Part shown: piece after piece, positions 17,985 through 26,900 of the stretch
Position numbering within the stretch: the stretch's first letter is position 1
How the letters are laid out: each line of letters opens with the position of its first letter
NCBI GenBank assembly: GCA_003112755.1
Contig: BFBT01000001.1
Location: forward strand, 310,001 to 374,000
Length of the DNA stretch: 64,000 bases
Origin: Lawsonibacter asaccharolyticus
GTDB taxonomy: Bacteria > Bacillota > Clostridia > Oscillospirales > Oscillospiraceae
Direction of reading: 5' to 3'
The notes under the pieces: model-generated
Seen by the model: only the letters and a program-made list of their open reading frames with translations
Database searches by the model: none
Told to the model about the DNA's origin: nothing
Translations under genes and position numbers: made by a program

Positions 17985-18443
17985 ATGGTGGATTTTTCTG
18001 AATATCTGAATTTTCTGGAGGAGCTGGAGCACACGCTCCAGCAGCTCGTTGACGTTGAACAGAAGAAGTCAGCCGCTGTCAGCGCCCGGGATCTGGATGC
18101 GCTGAACGACTGCATGAAGCGGGAGCAGGCCTTTTCCATGACCCTGAAGGGCTTTGAGCAAAAGCGCGCGCGGCTCCTCGCCGCACTGGGGCTGGAGGAT
18201 GTCTCCCTCCGGGAGCTTCCCAGCCGCTGTCCTCCAGAGCACCGGGAGGCCGCCAGGCGCATGTCAGAGCGGCTTATCAACCAATACCGCATCCTGAGCA
18301 GCGCCCAGGAGCCCTCCCGCATTTTGATGGAGAGCCGGCTCCGGCTGATCGAAGAGGAGCTGCAGCGCAGAGGGCTGGAGGAAGAAGGTCCCTCCACCGC
18401 CAGCCGCACCGGCTCCGACACACACACCGATCTCAGAGTCTGA
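17985..18443 (+). CDS. flgN: FlgN-type flagellar export chaperone
   Basis: The 152-residue helical protein starts three bases after flgM and precedes flgK, the position of flgN (Bacillus yvyG). It has the FlgN look: a long heptad helix (FLEELEHTLQQLVDVEQKKSAAV) and a second helix near LINQYRIL. FlgN keeps the hook-filament junction proteins FlgK and FlgL unfolded for export. The acidic/polar C-terminal tail has no special features. Confidence 0.85.
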   Translation: MVDFSEYLNFLEELEHTLQQLVDVEQKKSAAVSARDLDALNDCMKREQAFSMTLKGFEQKRARLLAALGLEDVSLRELPSRCPPEHREAARRMSERLINQYRILSSAQEPSRILMESRLRLIEEELQRRGLEEEGPSTASRTGSDTHTDLRV

Positions 18444-18454
18444 GGAGGCCGATC

Positions 18455-20074
18455 ATGAGCAGTACATTTGGTTCCTTCAATACAGTCCGTCTCGGCATCT
18501 ATGCCGCCCAAAAGGGGCTGGACGTGACTGGAAACAATATCACCAACATCAATACAGCGGGATATACCCGCCAGCGGCTGGATCAGGTCAGCCTGATCAC
18601 CTCCGCCTCGGACCGGTATTATTCCCCCTATAAGACCCGGGTGGGGCAGGGCGTTTTGACCACCGGGGTCTCCCAGCTCCGGGACCCCGGGCTGGATATC
18701 GCCTACCGCAATGCTTCGGCTGACGTGGGCGCCGCCGACGCCAAGCTGGCCGGTCTGGAAAAGCTGGCCTCCATCCTGGATGAGGTGGGCAAGGGGGACG
18801 GTGAGCAGGATGACGGCGTTCTCCTCAACCAGCTCAACGACCTGCGCGATCTGATCAACAAGGCCATCACCAGCGGTCTTGACTCCACCCAGGAGGGACT
18901 GATCCGCGCCTCGGCCAAGGCCCTCTGCTCCCTGTTCAACGATGCCGCAGATAAGCTTGCGGACATGACGGAGACCTGGGAGACTCAGCTCAAGGACCAG
19001 GTAGACACCGTCAATAACATCCTGACCAGCCTGCGGGACCTGAATATATCCATCCGGGATGCGGACATCCGGGGAGATGCCGCCCTGGAGCTGCGGGACC
19101 AGCGCAATCTCCTGCTGGATCAGCTGAGTCAGTACATGGATATCGACGTAAAATATGAGATGGAGGACGTGGGCGCCGGCCTGATGGTGGAAAAAATGAC
19201 CGTTACGCTGGGCACCGGCGGCAAGGACAAGCTGGTGGATGGGGGATTTTCTGCCAAACTCCTGGCTGGCAGCGCCAAGGACGGCTGTCCGGTCAGCCTG
19301 TACGCCCTGCGGGACAAAAACGGGGAGAAGCAGGAGCCCAACGCCACCGATCCGAAGATCTTGGATGATAACGACCTGTACGGCGCGCTCCAGTCCACCC
19401 GTGAAATGCTGACCGAAGCCGGCGAATACACGATAGACGGCACCACCAATGACCCGAATGCCGCTGTAAAGCGGGGCATCCCCTACTATCAGAAGGCTTT
19501 GGATTCCCTGGCCCATGAATTTGCCGCCGCTATGAACGAGCTGAATCATATTTACGATGATAAGGGAAATCTGCTCGCGGGTGGAAATCTGTTCAGCATG
19601 GGCAGCGCCACCAACGACGCCAGCGCCATCACCGCAGCGAACATCTCCATCTCCCAGGCCTGGGCAGAGGATAAGGTCTCTCTCCAGGCCTCCACCAAAC
19701 CGGATGCCCCCAGCGGTGATACCTCCAATCTCTCCAAGTTCCTGGCCCTCTTTGACCAGAAGATAAAATTCGATCCCGACCACGTCGCCGGGGGAGATGC
19801 AGTGGGAGAGGCTTATCACGGCACCTTCGAGGACATGCTGCTCCATGTGCAGTCCGTTCTGGCCGAGGACCAGATGACCACCACCGCCCTGCTGACCAAC
19901 TACTCCGCAACGGCCAGCGAGGTCTATACAGACCGTGAGGGCGTCATGGGGGTGGATCTAAACGATGAAGCCACCAGCCTGATGACCTATCAAAAGGCTT
20001 ATACCGCCGCCTGCCGGCTGATGACCGTGCTGGAGGAGGCTTTGGACTCCCTCATCAACGGCACTGTGGTCTGA
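18455..20074 (+). CDS. flgK: Flagellar hook-filament junction protein FlgK
   Basis: The 539-residue protein is exported through the flagellum and joins hook to filament. The N-terminal rod signature GLDVTGNNITNINTAGYTRQR (about 24-44) is clear, and the C-terminal D0 helix reads EATSLMTYQKAYTAACRLM. Length is normal for FlgK. It follows flgN by 11 bases and precedes flgL. Confidence 0.95.
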   Translation: MSSTFGSFNTVRLGIYAAQKGLDVTGNNITNINTAGYTRQRLDQVSLITSASDRYYSPYKTRVGQGVLTTGVSQLRDPGLDIAYRNASADVGAADAKLAGLEKLASILDEVGKGDGEQDDGVLLNQLNDLRDLINKAITSGLDSTQEGLIRASAKALCSLFNDAADKLADMTETWETQLKDQVDTVNNILTSLRDLNISIRDADIRGDAALELRDQRNLLLDQLSQYMDIDVKYEMEDVGAGLMVEKMTVTLGTGGKDKLVDGGFSAKLLAGSAKDGCPVSLYALRDKNGEKQEPNATDPKILDDNDLYGALQSTREMLTEAGEYTIDGTTNDPNAAVKRGIPYYQKALDSLAHEFAAAMNELNHIYDDKGNLLAGGNLFSMGSATNDASAITAANISISQAWAEDKVSLQASTKPDAPSGDTSNLSKFLALFDQKIKFDPDHVAGGDAVGEAYHGTFEDMLLHVQSVLAEDQMTTTALLTNYSATASEVYTDREGVMGVDLNDEATSLMTYQKAYTAACRLMTVLEEALDSLINGTVV

Positions 20075-20109
20075 CCTTCGGCATTTTTTCATAATGAGGT
20101 GAATCAACT

Positions 20110-21246
20110 ATGATCCGCGTGACCACCAACAGCACGCTCCATATGTATCAGTCCAATCTGATGCAGAGTTCCAATCAGCTGTACAGCGCCATGGAAAAGC
20201 TCATGACGGGGCGGAATTTTGACTCCTACGCCTCCAATCCCGCCGGGGCCACCCGCGCCTTTAAGCTTCACAGTGCGCTGAACGCCGTCAATGCCCAAGC
20301 TGCCAACAACGAAACTGTCCTGAATAAATTTGGCACCGCTTACTCCATTTTGGATGAGGTGACCAACGAGCTCACCCACGACCTGGCGCAGGCTCCCGCA
20401 CTGGGCGGCCTGGACACCAGCCATCTCAGCTCGCTCAACTCCTACGCCCAGGTCATCCGCTCGGGCGCGGACGCCATTGTTCAAGTGCTCAATGGCAAGT
20501 ATGAGAACGACTTTATTTTTAACGGCTCCGAAACAGGAGAGGCTCCCTTCGCCATTCAGGAGGATCAGAGCCAGAATCCCCCCGTGGACGTGCTTACCTT
20601 CCGGGGCTGGAGGGTGGATGTTCCGGACAACGATGACGTCTATCTGGACCTGAACGGAAAAGAAGTTCTGGAAAATGGAGTGCCGTTGACAAACTCAGAC
20701 GTCCACGACAAGCTGACGGACATGGCCGGAGAAACTCTGTATGTGGATGTGGGACTCGGCTTCCAGCTGGACAGAAATGGAGCCGTGATCCCCTCCACCG
20801 CCTTTGATTCCGCTCTGTCCGGGATGGATATCCTCGGCTTTGGGCTGGATGAAGATGGAGATCCCAAAAACATCGTTTCCATCATGCTGCGCATCTCTGA
20901 TGTGTTCGGCGGCTATCAGCACAATGACGCGGCCAATACAGAGGGGACATGGGGCCCCGCCGGCAACTATGACGATGCCAGCCGTCTGGTAAGCAAATTT
21001 GAAAAAGCCCACAACGGCCTTATTCAGGAGCACGTGGAGCTCAGCTCCCAGGCCGACTATCTGGAGACCAATCAGACCCGCCTGAAAAGCACCTTTGACT
21101 CGCTGAACAATGAGCTGGTCGCCATTGAGGACATCGACCGGGTAGACGCGATCCTGCAGCTCTCCTATGCCCAGACCTGCTATAACGCCGCTCTTCAGGT
21201 AGGCGCTAATGTCATTCCCCAGTCTTTGATGGATTATCTGCGGTAA
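20110..21246 (+). CDS. flgL: Flagellar hook-filament junction protein FlgL
   Basis: The 378-residue second junction protein resembles flagellin at both ends: an N-terminal NLMQSSNQLYSAMEKLMTG region with RNFDSYASNPAGATRAF, and a C-terminal ELVAIEDIDRVDAILQL. It starts 35 bases after flgK. Confidence 0.94.
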   Translation: MIRVTTNSTLHMYQSNLMQSSNQLYSAMEKLMTGRNFDSYASNPAGATRAFKLHSALNAVNAQAANNETVLNKFGTAYSILDEVTNELTHDLAQAPALGGLDTSHLSSLNSYAQVIRSGADAIVQVLNGKYENDFIFNGSETGEAPFAIQEDQSQNPPVDVLTFRGWRVDVPDNDDVYLDLNGKEVLENGVPLTNSDVHDKLTDMAGETLYVDVGLGFQLDRNGAVIPSTAFDSALSGMDILGFGLDEDGDPKNIVSIMLRISDVFGGYQHNDAANTEGTWGPAGNYDDASRLVSKFEKAHNGLIQEHVELSSQADYLETNQTRLKSTFDSLNNELVAIEDIDRVDAILQLSYAQTCYNAALQVGANVIPQSLMDYLR

Positions 21247-21336
21247 CGGCTCTAGGGCCGGGCCGGAAGGAGACCCGCCCGCCCGTGAGATCGAAATCCC
21301 AGCTGCGGATCTGATTAAAAAGGAGTGTGAACATCG

Positions 21337-21942
21337 ATGTATCCGTTGATCGAAATCACCACAGTTCCAATCGAGATCCAGATGAAGGTCACTGACGCTC
21401 ACCTGGAATATGCCCGAGGAACGGCTCAGATGGAGATCTCCCGTGAACAGGGCGGGCTCAATATCCGCAGCCATCCCATCCGGGTCAATATTGACACCTT
21501 TGAGGCTCGCAGCTCCGTTACTCCCACCACAGCCCAGCTGATCCAGCAGCAGGCGCAAAACGGAGTACAGGGTGCTTATCAGGCCACCTCTGTATTGGCC
21601 CGGGAGGGGCGTATGATGATGGAAGCCAAAATCGATCAGGATATCATTCCTCAGCTTGCCCGGCAGCAGACTGCGGAAGGAACTTTGAATGTAAACATCG
21701 ATTTTCTCCCCAGCGCCGCCCCTGACCTCTCCTGGGAGGGAGGTGAGCTGAGCATCCGCTATGAGATGGACAAACTGAACTTCAACTGGCGCATGAATCA
21801 GATGAATTTCACCTTTGTACCCGGGGATATTGAATTTACCATGACTCAGCGCCCAGATGTCATCATCAAATATGTGGGCGGTCCGCTGTACGTCCCCCCC
21901 TCCTCTGATCCAAATTATGAGCCCATTGATATGCAGGCATAA
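21337..21942 (+). CDS. DUF6470 family protein (Bacillus YviE-like)
   Basis: The 201-residue protein of unknown function lies between flgL and fliW, as yviE does in Bacillus. It opens with YPLIEITTVPIEIQMKV, contains a beta-rich region and a QQ-rich helix (about 65-80), and ends in a proline-rich tail. The conserved position suggests a flagellar or CsrA-FliW-linked job, but none is shown here. Confidence 0.8.
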   Translation: MYPLIEITTVPIEIQMKVTDAHLEYARGTAQMEISREQGGLNIRSHPIRVNIDTFEARSSVTPTTAQLIQQQAQNGVQGAYQATSVLAREGRMMMEAKIDQDIIPQLARQQTAEGTLNVNIDFLPSAAPDLSWEGGELSIRYEMDKLNFNWRMNQMNFTFVPGDIEFTMTQRPDVIIKYVGGPLYVPPSSDPNYEPIDMQA

Positions 21943-21957
21943 CAGGAGGGATCGATC

Positions 21958-22413
21958 TTGCATCTCATGACAAAATATTTTGGCCAAATCGACTATGATC
22001 CCACCGAGGTGCTCTCGTTTCCGAATGGGATCTTTGGATTTGAAGAGGAGAAGCAGTTTCTGCTTCTCCCCTTTCATGGGGGCGGAGGCAATCTTCTCTG
22101 CTTTCAGAGCGTTGGCACCCCTTCACTTGCTTTTGTAGCCATGAATCCTTTTTCTCTGGATCCAAATTATGCTCCTGTTCTGTCAGATGAGGAACTCTAC
22201 CTTATGGGGGTCTCCTCCAGCCAGGACCTGTGCTATTATGTCCTGTGTGTCGTCCGGGAGCCTGTAGGCGAGAGTACCGTGAATTTGAAATGTCCCATTG
22301 TGATCCATGCTGAGGAGAAAAAAGCGGTCCAGGTCATTTTGGATACCGGAACTTATCATATGCGCCACCGGCTTTCTGAGTTTCGATCTGAGGAGGCGGG
22401 GTCTGTATGCTGA
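21958..22413 (+). CDS. fliW: Flagellar assembly factor FliW
   Basis: FliW binds both flagellin and CsrA; when flagellin is exported, FliW is freed to block CsrA and flagellin translation rises. The 151-residue protein has the typical VLSFPNGIFGFEEEKQFLL opening. The start is TTG at 21958, eight bases after GGAGGG; the ATG nine bases later is too far from the site. Its stop overlaps the csrA start. Confidence 0.94.
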   Translation: MHLMTKYFGQIDYDPTEVLSFPNGIFGFEEEKQFLLLPFHGGGGNLLCFQSVGTPSLAFVAMNPFSLDPNYAPVLSDEELYLMGVSSSQDLCYYVLCVVREPVGESTVNLKCPIVIHAEEKKAVQVILDTGTYHMRHRLSEFRSEEAGSVC

Positions 22414-22640
22414 TTTTGCGTCGAAAGGGCGGAGAATCGCTTGTCATAGGCGATCAGATCAGTGTGACCATCCTCTCGGTCGACGCCAGCGGCACCGTCA
22501 TGCTGGGCATCAATGCCCCAAAAGACGTGCTGATCCTGCGCAGCGAGCTCCAACAGGCGGCCTCTGTCAACCTTGACTCGGCCAATGTGGATTGCGTCAA
22601 ATTGGTGGAGGATCTGGAAAAATCTCTGCTTCATCCCTGA
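22407..22640 (+). CDS. csrA: Carbon storage / flagellin translation regulator CsrA
   Basis: The 77-residue RNA-binding protein begins MLILRRKGGESLVIGDQI, the CsrA signature, and has GINAPKDVLILR in its last strand. It blocks ribosome access at GGA-containing leaders; the flagellin leader at 16575-16612 is the expected target. It overlaps fliW by seven bases and closes the operon. Confidence 0.95.
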   Translation: MLILRRKGGESLVIGDQISVTILSVDASGTVMLGINAPKDVLILRSELQQAASVNLDSANVDCVKLVEDLEKSLLHP

Positions 22641-23036
22641 TCCCAGCTCTTGCGCACTGTGCTCCATCCCGGACCTGTGCATGTTCTTGTTGATGAGCAC
22701 CATGTTAAGATCTGGAATACGTTTGCTGCCGCAGAGGGTGGAGATCTGGGTGATGTATCCCTGCAATCGATACTCTTCAAAGTCCATGTTCACAGGTTTC
22801 GTTCCTATCGGAACATCTTCTTGTCTGGGGGCTCCAAATCCCTACTGATAGTCAAGGATATATTTTTCCGGCTGAGGCAACAGTTCTTCCTGAATGATCT
22901 TTTCCATCAGAGACACCATAGTGTTCTGTAAGGCTTCTGGAAATGGAAGTTCATAAGCTAATGGAATTGCCCTGCCGGGCCAGCCTGTCCAGGCCACCCG
23001 CTTCCTGCAGCGCGCCAACAAATAGGGCAGTGTCAC
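22640..23036 (-). pseudogene. Possible decayed reading frame with in-frame stop
   Basis: After csrA, about 400 bases lack a clear gene. On the minus strand one frame runs from a GTG at 23036, through YILDYQ and a TAG at about 22842, and continues in the same frame past 22640 into the csrA antisense. The two parts look protein-like (LPFPEALQNTMVSLMEKII; later FEEYRLQGYITQISTL), and the stretch is less GC-rich than its neighbours. I do not recognise a family. It may instead be chance. Confidence 0.25.
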
Positions 23037-23047
23037 AAAATGAAGGA

Positions 23048-23075
23048 CCAGGTCAAATGACCTGGCCCTTTATTT
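23048..23075 (+). terminator. Terminator after the flagellar/csrA operon
   Basis: CCAGGTCA-AA-TGACCTGG followed by CCCTTTATTTTG. Confidence 0.7.
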
Positions 23076-23123
23076 TGTTATCTCGGCAAAAGCGGCCGCA
23101 TTTTTTGTAAAAAATGGGACTAG

Positions 23124-24230
23124 ACCAGTGAAACCGCGGCAGCACAAGGGTCCCTACTGATTATCCCAATTATATCAGGTTCCCCCAACGGCGCGGCCGG
23201 CCCCATTGGACCTACCGGGCCCACGGGAGCCACCGGGGCTACGGGTGCCACGGGCGCAACGGGCGCTACCGGAGCCACGGGTCCCACTGGACCGGCCGGT
23301 CCTGCCGGTCCCATCGGCCCCACAGGTCCCACCGGCCCTGCCGGTGAAGGGCTGAATGATGTCACGCAGTTCGTTCCCGGGGTACCGTATGACCTGGGCA
23401 CACTGGTCTACTACAACGGTGCCCTCTACCGCACCAACCGCAGCGGCGCTACCGGGACGCCAGGCTCCTCGGCGGACTTTGATCTGGTCACCGTGACCGG
23501 CCCCACCGGAGCCACAGGCCCTGCCGGCGCCACAGGCGCGACAGGTGCCACCGGTCCTACCGGACCTGCCGGCCCTGCTGGTGCGACAGGCGCAACGGGT
23601 GCGACGGGTGCCGAGGGCCCCACCGGGCCTGCTGGTCCTGCCGGACCCGCTGGCGCAACGGGTGCCACCGGACCTGCCGGCCCTGCCGGGCCAACCGGTC
23701 CTACTGGACCTACTGGGCCTGCCGGTGCAACTGGAGCGGCGGGTGCCGCCGGCGCTGAGGGCCCCACCGGTCCCACCGGCCCTGCCGGCGCAACGGGCGC
23801 TACCGGACCTGCCGGCTCTCCTCCCCCGCTGAATGCACTGTATGCCACCAATGTGGGGACTCAGACACTGGCTTCCACCGGCGATGACGCCTCCTTTGAC
23901 ACCAACCAGGTGGAAGAAGGATCTTCCATTACCCATACCGCCAGCACCCCCACCTTTACGCTGGGTGAGTCAGGGATTTACCTGATCTCCTACTCTGCGG
24001 TGGCGTCCAACACCACCAGCACCGGGACTGTAGGTGTGGAGCTGGAGAACAACTCGACTCCCGTCCCCGGCAGCGAGAGCCAAGCCACCATTGCCACCAC
24101 CTCCAATGTCGCCAACCTGGCGGCCACGGTGCTGGTAAATGTGACCGGAACGGCTACCATTACACTGGCCTCTACCGAAAACAATGTGACCCTGACTGAG
24201 GCCGCCATCGTGATCCAAAAGCTGAACTGA
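23124..24230 (+). CDS. Collagen-like (Gly-X-Thr/Pro/Ala) surface protein, start unclear
   Basis: The frame is open from 23124 to 24230. It encodes two blocks of collagen-type GPT/GAT/GPA triplets, separated at about 23347-23490 by a globular insert ([24 protein letters not shown], a carbohydrate-binding-module-like phrase). A C-terminal BclA-like beta domain of about 130 residues follows ([11 protein letters not shown]). No ATG, GTG or TTG lies in frame before GTG 23493, which is inside the repeats. The real start may be CTG at 23157 behind AAGGG, or the 5' end has been lost. It is probably a surface or spore-coat filament. Confidence 0.7.
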   Translation, partial: TSETAAAQGSLLIIPIISGSPNGAAGPIGPTGPTGATGATGATGATGATGATGPTGPAGPAGPIGPTGPTGPAGEGLNDVTQFVPGVPYDLGTLVYYNGALYRTNRSGATGTPGSSADFDLVTVTGPTGATGPAGATGATGATGPTGPAGPAGATGATGATGAEGPTGPAGPAGPAGATGATGPAGPAGPTGPTGPTGPAGATGAAGAAGAEGPTGPTGPAGATGATGPAGSPPPLNALYATNVGTQTLASTGDDASFDTNQVEEGSSITHTASTPTFTLGESGIYLISYSAVASNTTSTGTVGVELENNSTPVPGSESQATIATTSNVANLAATVLVNVTGTATITLASTENNVTLTEAAIVIQKLN

Positions 24231-24268
24231 TCAAAAGATACTGCCCGGGCAGAGCCTTGAGGCATAAA

Positions 24269-24303
24269 GCGGGGTGGATGGTACGATGTGCCGTCCACCC
24301 CGC
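24269..24303. other. Hairpin between collagen-like and glycosyltransferase genes
   Basis: GCGGGGTGGA and its complement around a 15-base loop, just upstream of the glycosyltransferase ribosome site. There is no T-run, so transcription may pass through. Confidence 0.5.
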
Positions 24304-24327
24304 CTCTCAGAAGGAGGAGTGACAGTC

Positions 24328-25428
24328 ATGAGGATCGCGGTCTATGCGATCTGTAAAAACGAATCCCAGTTTGTGGACCGGTGGATGGATTCCATGTCCG
24401 AAGCAGATCAGGTGGTGGTGCTGGATACCGGTTCTACGGATGACACAGTGGAACGCCTTAAAAAGCGGGGCGCTCAGGTCACGGTAGAGCTCATCTCTCC
24501 TTGGCGGTTCGACGTGGCCCGCAACCGCTCTCTGGACCTAGTATCGGAGGACACAGACATCTGTGTGTGCACCGATCTGGATGAGGTGTTTCACCCCGGA
24601 TGGCGGGCTGCGCTGGAGCGGGCTTGGCAGCCGGGGGCCGGACAGGCGACCTACCGCTATACTTGGAGTTTCAACCCTGACGGCAGCGAGGGGGTGGTCT
24701 TCTGGTATGAAAAGGCCCATGCCAGGTACGGCTATCAGTGGATACACCCGGTCCACGAGGTCCTTAAATGGGTGGGCGAGGGGGTCCCCGGCCCCACCGT
24801 GACGGTAGAGGGGATGCAGCTGGACCACCACCCCGACCCCACAAAGTCCCGGGGACAGTACTTGCCTCTGCTGGAACTGTCCGTGGAGGAGGAGCCGGAG
24901 GATGACCGGAACACCCACTATTTGGGCCGGGAGTACATGTACCGGGGCCGCTGGGACGACTGCATCCGCACCCTGGAGCACCACCTGTCCATGCCCACCG
25001 CCACCTGGAAAGATGAGCGGGCGGCCTCCATGCGGTATATCGCCCTGTCCTGGCTCCGAAAGGGAGACCGGGCCCGAGCACGGGACTGGTATCTCCGTGC
25101 CATTGCAGAGGCCCCCCATCTGCGGGAGCCGTATATGGATCTAGCCAGGATGCTGTATGACATGGAGGAATGGGATGGAGTGCTCTACTTTACCGGCTGT
25201 GCCCTGTCCATCACTCTCCGCCCAAAAACCTATATCTGTGAGGCGGACTCCTGGGGCAGCTTGCCCCACGACCTTCGCTGTCAGGCCCTTTTTCAGACTG
25301 GGCGGAGGGCCTTGGCGCTGGATGAGGCCAGGGCTGCCCTCGCCTGTGCTCCATCGGACCCGCGGCTGCGGGGCAATGTAGCGGTGCTGGAACAGCTGCT
25401 TGGAGAGACGAAGAGGTCCGCCCCCTAA
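24328..25428 (+). CDS. Family 2 glycosyltransferase with TPR-like tail
   Basis: The 366-residue protein starts at ATG 24328 behind AAGGAGGAG. The N-terminal domain is a GT-A fold: VYAICKNE, VVLDTGSTDDT and the metal-binding CTDLDE. The C-terminal half holds TPR-like helical repeats (RDWYLRAIAEAPHLREPYMDLARML). It sits directly after the collagen-like gene. In C. difficile a glycosyltransferase gene is paired with bclA3, so sugar addition to threonines of the collagen repeats is a reasonable inference, not shown. Confidence 0.85.
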   Translation: MRIAVYAICKNESQFVDRWMDSMSEADQVVVLDTGSTDDTVERLKKRGAQVTVELISPWRFDVARNRSLDLVSEDTDICVCTDLDEVFHPGWRAALERAWQPGAGQATYRYTWSFNPDGSEGVVFWYEKAHARYGYQWIHPVHEVLKWVGEGVPGPTVTVEGMQLDHHPDPTKSRGQYLPLLELSVEEEPEDDRNTHYLGREYMYRGRWDDCIRTLEHHLSMPTATWKDERAASMRYIALSWLRKGDRARARDWYLRAIAEAPHLREPYMDLARMLYDMEEWDGVLYFTGCALSITLRPKTYICEADSWGSLPHDLRCQALFQTGRRALALDEARAALACAPSDPRLRGNVAVLEQLLGETKRSAP

Positions 25429-25440
25429 GGGGCGGACCTC
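25413..25440. terminator. Bidirectional terminator hairpin
   Basis: GAGGTCCGCCCC-CTAA-GGGGCGGACCTC. The TAA stop of the glycosyltransferase is in the loop region, and the next gene converges on it. T-runs are poor. Confidence 0.6.
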
Positions 25441-25504
25441 AGCCCGCTTCCGGGCGCTGTTATCCTGGGACATTCTCCCTCTCAGGGGGCAGGCGGCCGT
25501 CCTC

Positions 25505-26821
25505 TCAGTCCACGATCTTGGCGTTGGGGTAGACCCGCTCAATCCGCTGGTCGGGGTAATGGCGGTCCAGGAAGAGCCCCAGAGTAGTCTGGGGGGCGTC
25601 CCCGACGCTGCGCTGGGTGTATCGGTCCAGTGCCAGGGCAGATATGATGATGTTGCACACCATAAAGACGATAAGCACCCAGGTGCCCGCCTTTCCCCAG
25701 CGGATGGGGATCCGCTCGATCCACGCTGAGAGTCTGGGATAGAGGCCCTTCAGCCATACCACGGCCGCAATTCCCCAGAAAAAGCAAAACAGCAGATTGA
25801 TCCGTCCCCCAAGGTTGAAGGGAATATGGCTGTAATCCCAGAAGACGGTACCGAACACCAACTCAGTAAAGACGGAGCAGCTGTACTCGTATGCGCCCCC
25901 CAGCACTGTGCCGGCCAGGAAAATATATCGGTCGCTGCGGTCCTTGTATTTGTAGAGCAGCGCAGTGAGCAGGACACAGCCCAGCCCCCAGACAATGGAG
26001 AAGGGGCCGTAGAGCACACTGCTGCGGCTCATCAGCTTCCCCAACACTGCCCAGCACCAAATAGTTTCGGTGATATCCCCCAGGAAAGAACCGATGAAGA
26101 ACAGCGCGGCCAACTTGTAAAAGCCGCATCCCTGGGCAAACCGCTCCGGCTTGACCTTTGGAGCCTGCTTTCCGCTCAGCCGTTCCCGCTCCAGGCTGGG
26201 GTATGCCCTTTCCATACGTCTCTGGATGTGTCGGGTCACGGTGGTATCTAGGGTATGGGTAAGCCGGCTCAGGAAGCGGGAGATATGGGTAGGCTCGCTC
26301 AGGGCGCCGTGGAGCTGGAGCACAGCGGCCCAGGAGCCAACAAAGTCCACTCCCAGCAGAATATACACCACCAGCAGTACGATCTCTCCCGCCGTCCTGG
26401 GGATCAGGCCCACCAATGTAAGGAAGATGGGATTCAGAACAAAGATGGCCAGCAGAGCGGACAAGCCCCAGATAACAGAGTATTTCAGGCAGATATGTCC
26501 TTCAAACTGAAACCGCTGGCCGGAATAGTCCCACCATTTCTGATGAAAGATGCGCTCCAGGAATACACCGGTAACAAACTCCAGAAATGTGGCGAGGATC
26601 ATGCCCAAAAGGAAGAGGAAAAATGGGTCTTCCCGCAGTTCAGGCAGAAAAATAGCAAAAAGCAGCGCCCCCAGGCCATAGGTGGGAGAGAAGGGGGCGC
26701 TGAGGAAGCCGCGGTTGAGGAGGCGGCGGCGTTTCAGCGCGGCTAGAACGGTTTCGGCCAGCCAGCCCAGGAAGGAATAGAACAGGAAGAGCCAGAGCAG
26801 CTGATAGACAGTATAATCCAT
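25505..26821 (-). CDS. Duplicated ABC-transporter type IV (CmpB-like) membrane protein
   Basis: This 438-residue integral membrane protein has two copies of the putative ABC-transporter type IV domain (PF06541): residues about 10-150 (FYSFLGWLAETV, FLERIFHQKWWDYS) and about 240-390 (FFIGSFLGDITETI, ELVFGTVFWDYS). A charged cytoplasmic linker joins them. Most family members carry one copy. The substrate and mechanism are unknown; no ATPase is nearby, so transport is unproven. Confidence 0.75.
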   Translation of the reverse strand: MDYTVYQLLWLFLFYSFLGWLAETVLAALKRRRLLNRGFLSAPFSPTYGLGALLFAIFLPELREDPFFLFLLGMILATFLEFVTGVFLERIFHQKWWDYSGQRFQFEGHICLKYSVIWGLSALLAIFVLNPIFLTLVGLIPRTAGEIVLLVVYILLGVDFVGSWAAVLQLHGALSEPTHISRFLSRLTHTLDTTVTRHIQRRMERAYPSLERERLSGKQAPKVKPERFAQGCGFYKLAALFFIGSFLGDITETIWCWAVLGKLMSRSSVLYGPFSIVWGLGCVLLTALLYKYKDRSDRYIFLAGTVLGGAYEYSCSVFTELVFGTVFWDYSHIPFNLGGRINLLFCFFWGIAAVVWLKGLYPRLSAWIERIPIRWGKAGTWVLIVFMVCNIIISALALDRYTQRSVGDAPQTTLGLFLDRHYPDQRIERVYPNAKIVD

Positions 26822-26900
26822 AGGATCTCCTTATCAAGATGGTCGAAAGGCAGTATGCCGTTTTTCCCGACCTCTGTGCCGGGAGGCGTACACCATTTGT

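Noticed and set aside
23175..23936. Minus-strand Gly/Arg-rich frames opposite the collagen repeats
   Set aside because: They mirror the triplet repeat and lack the insert and C-terminal domain logic of the plus strand.
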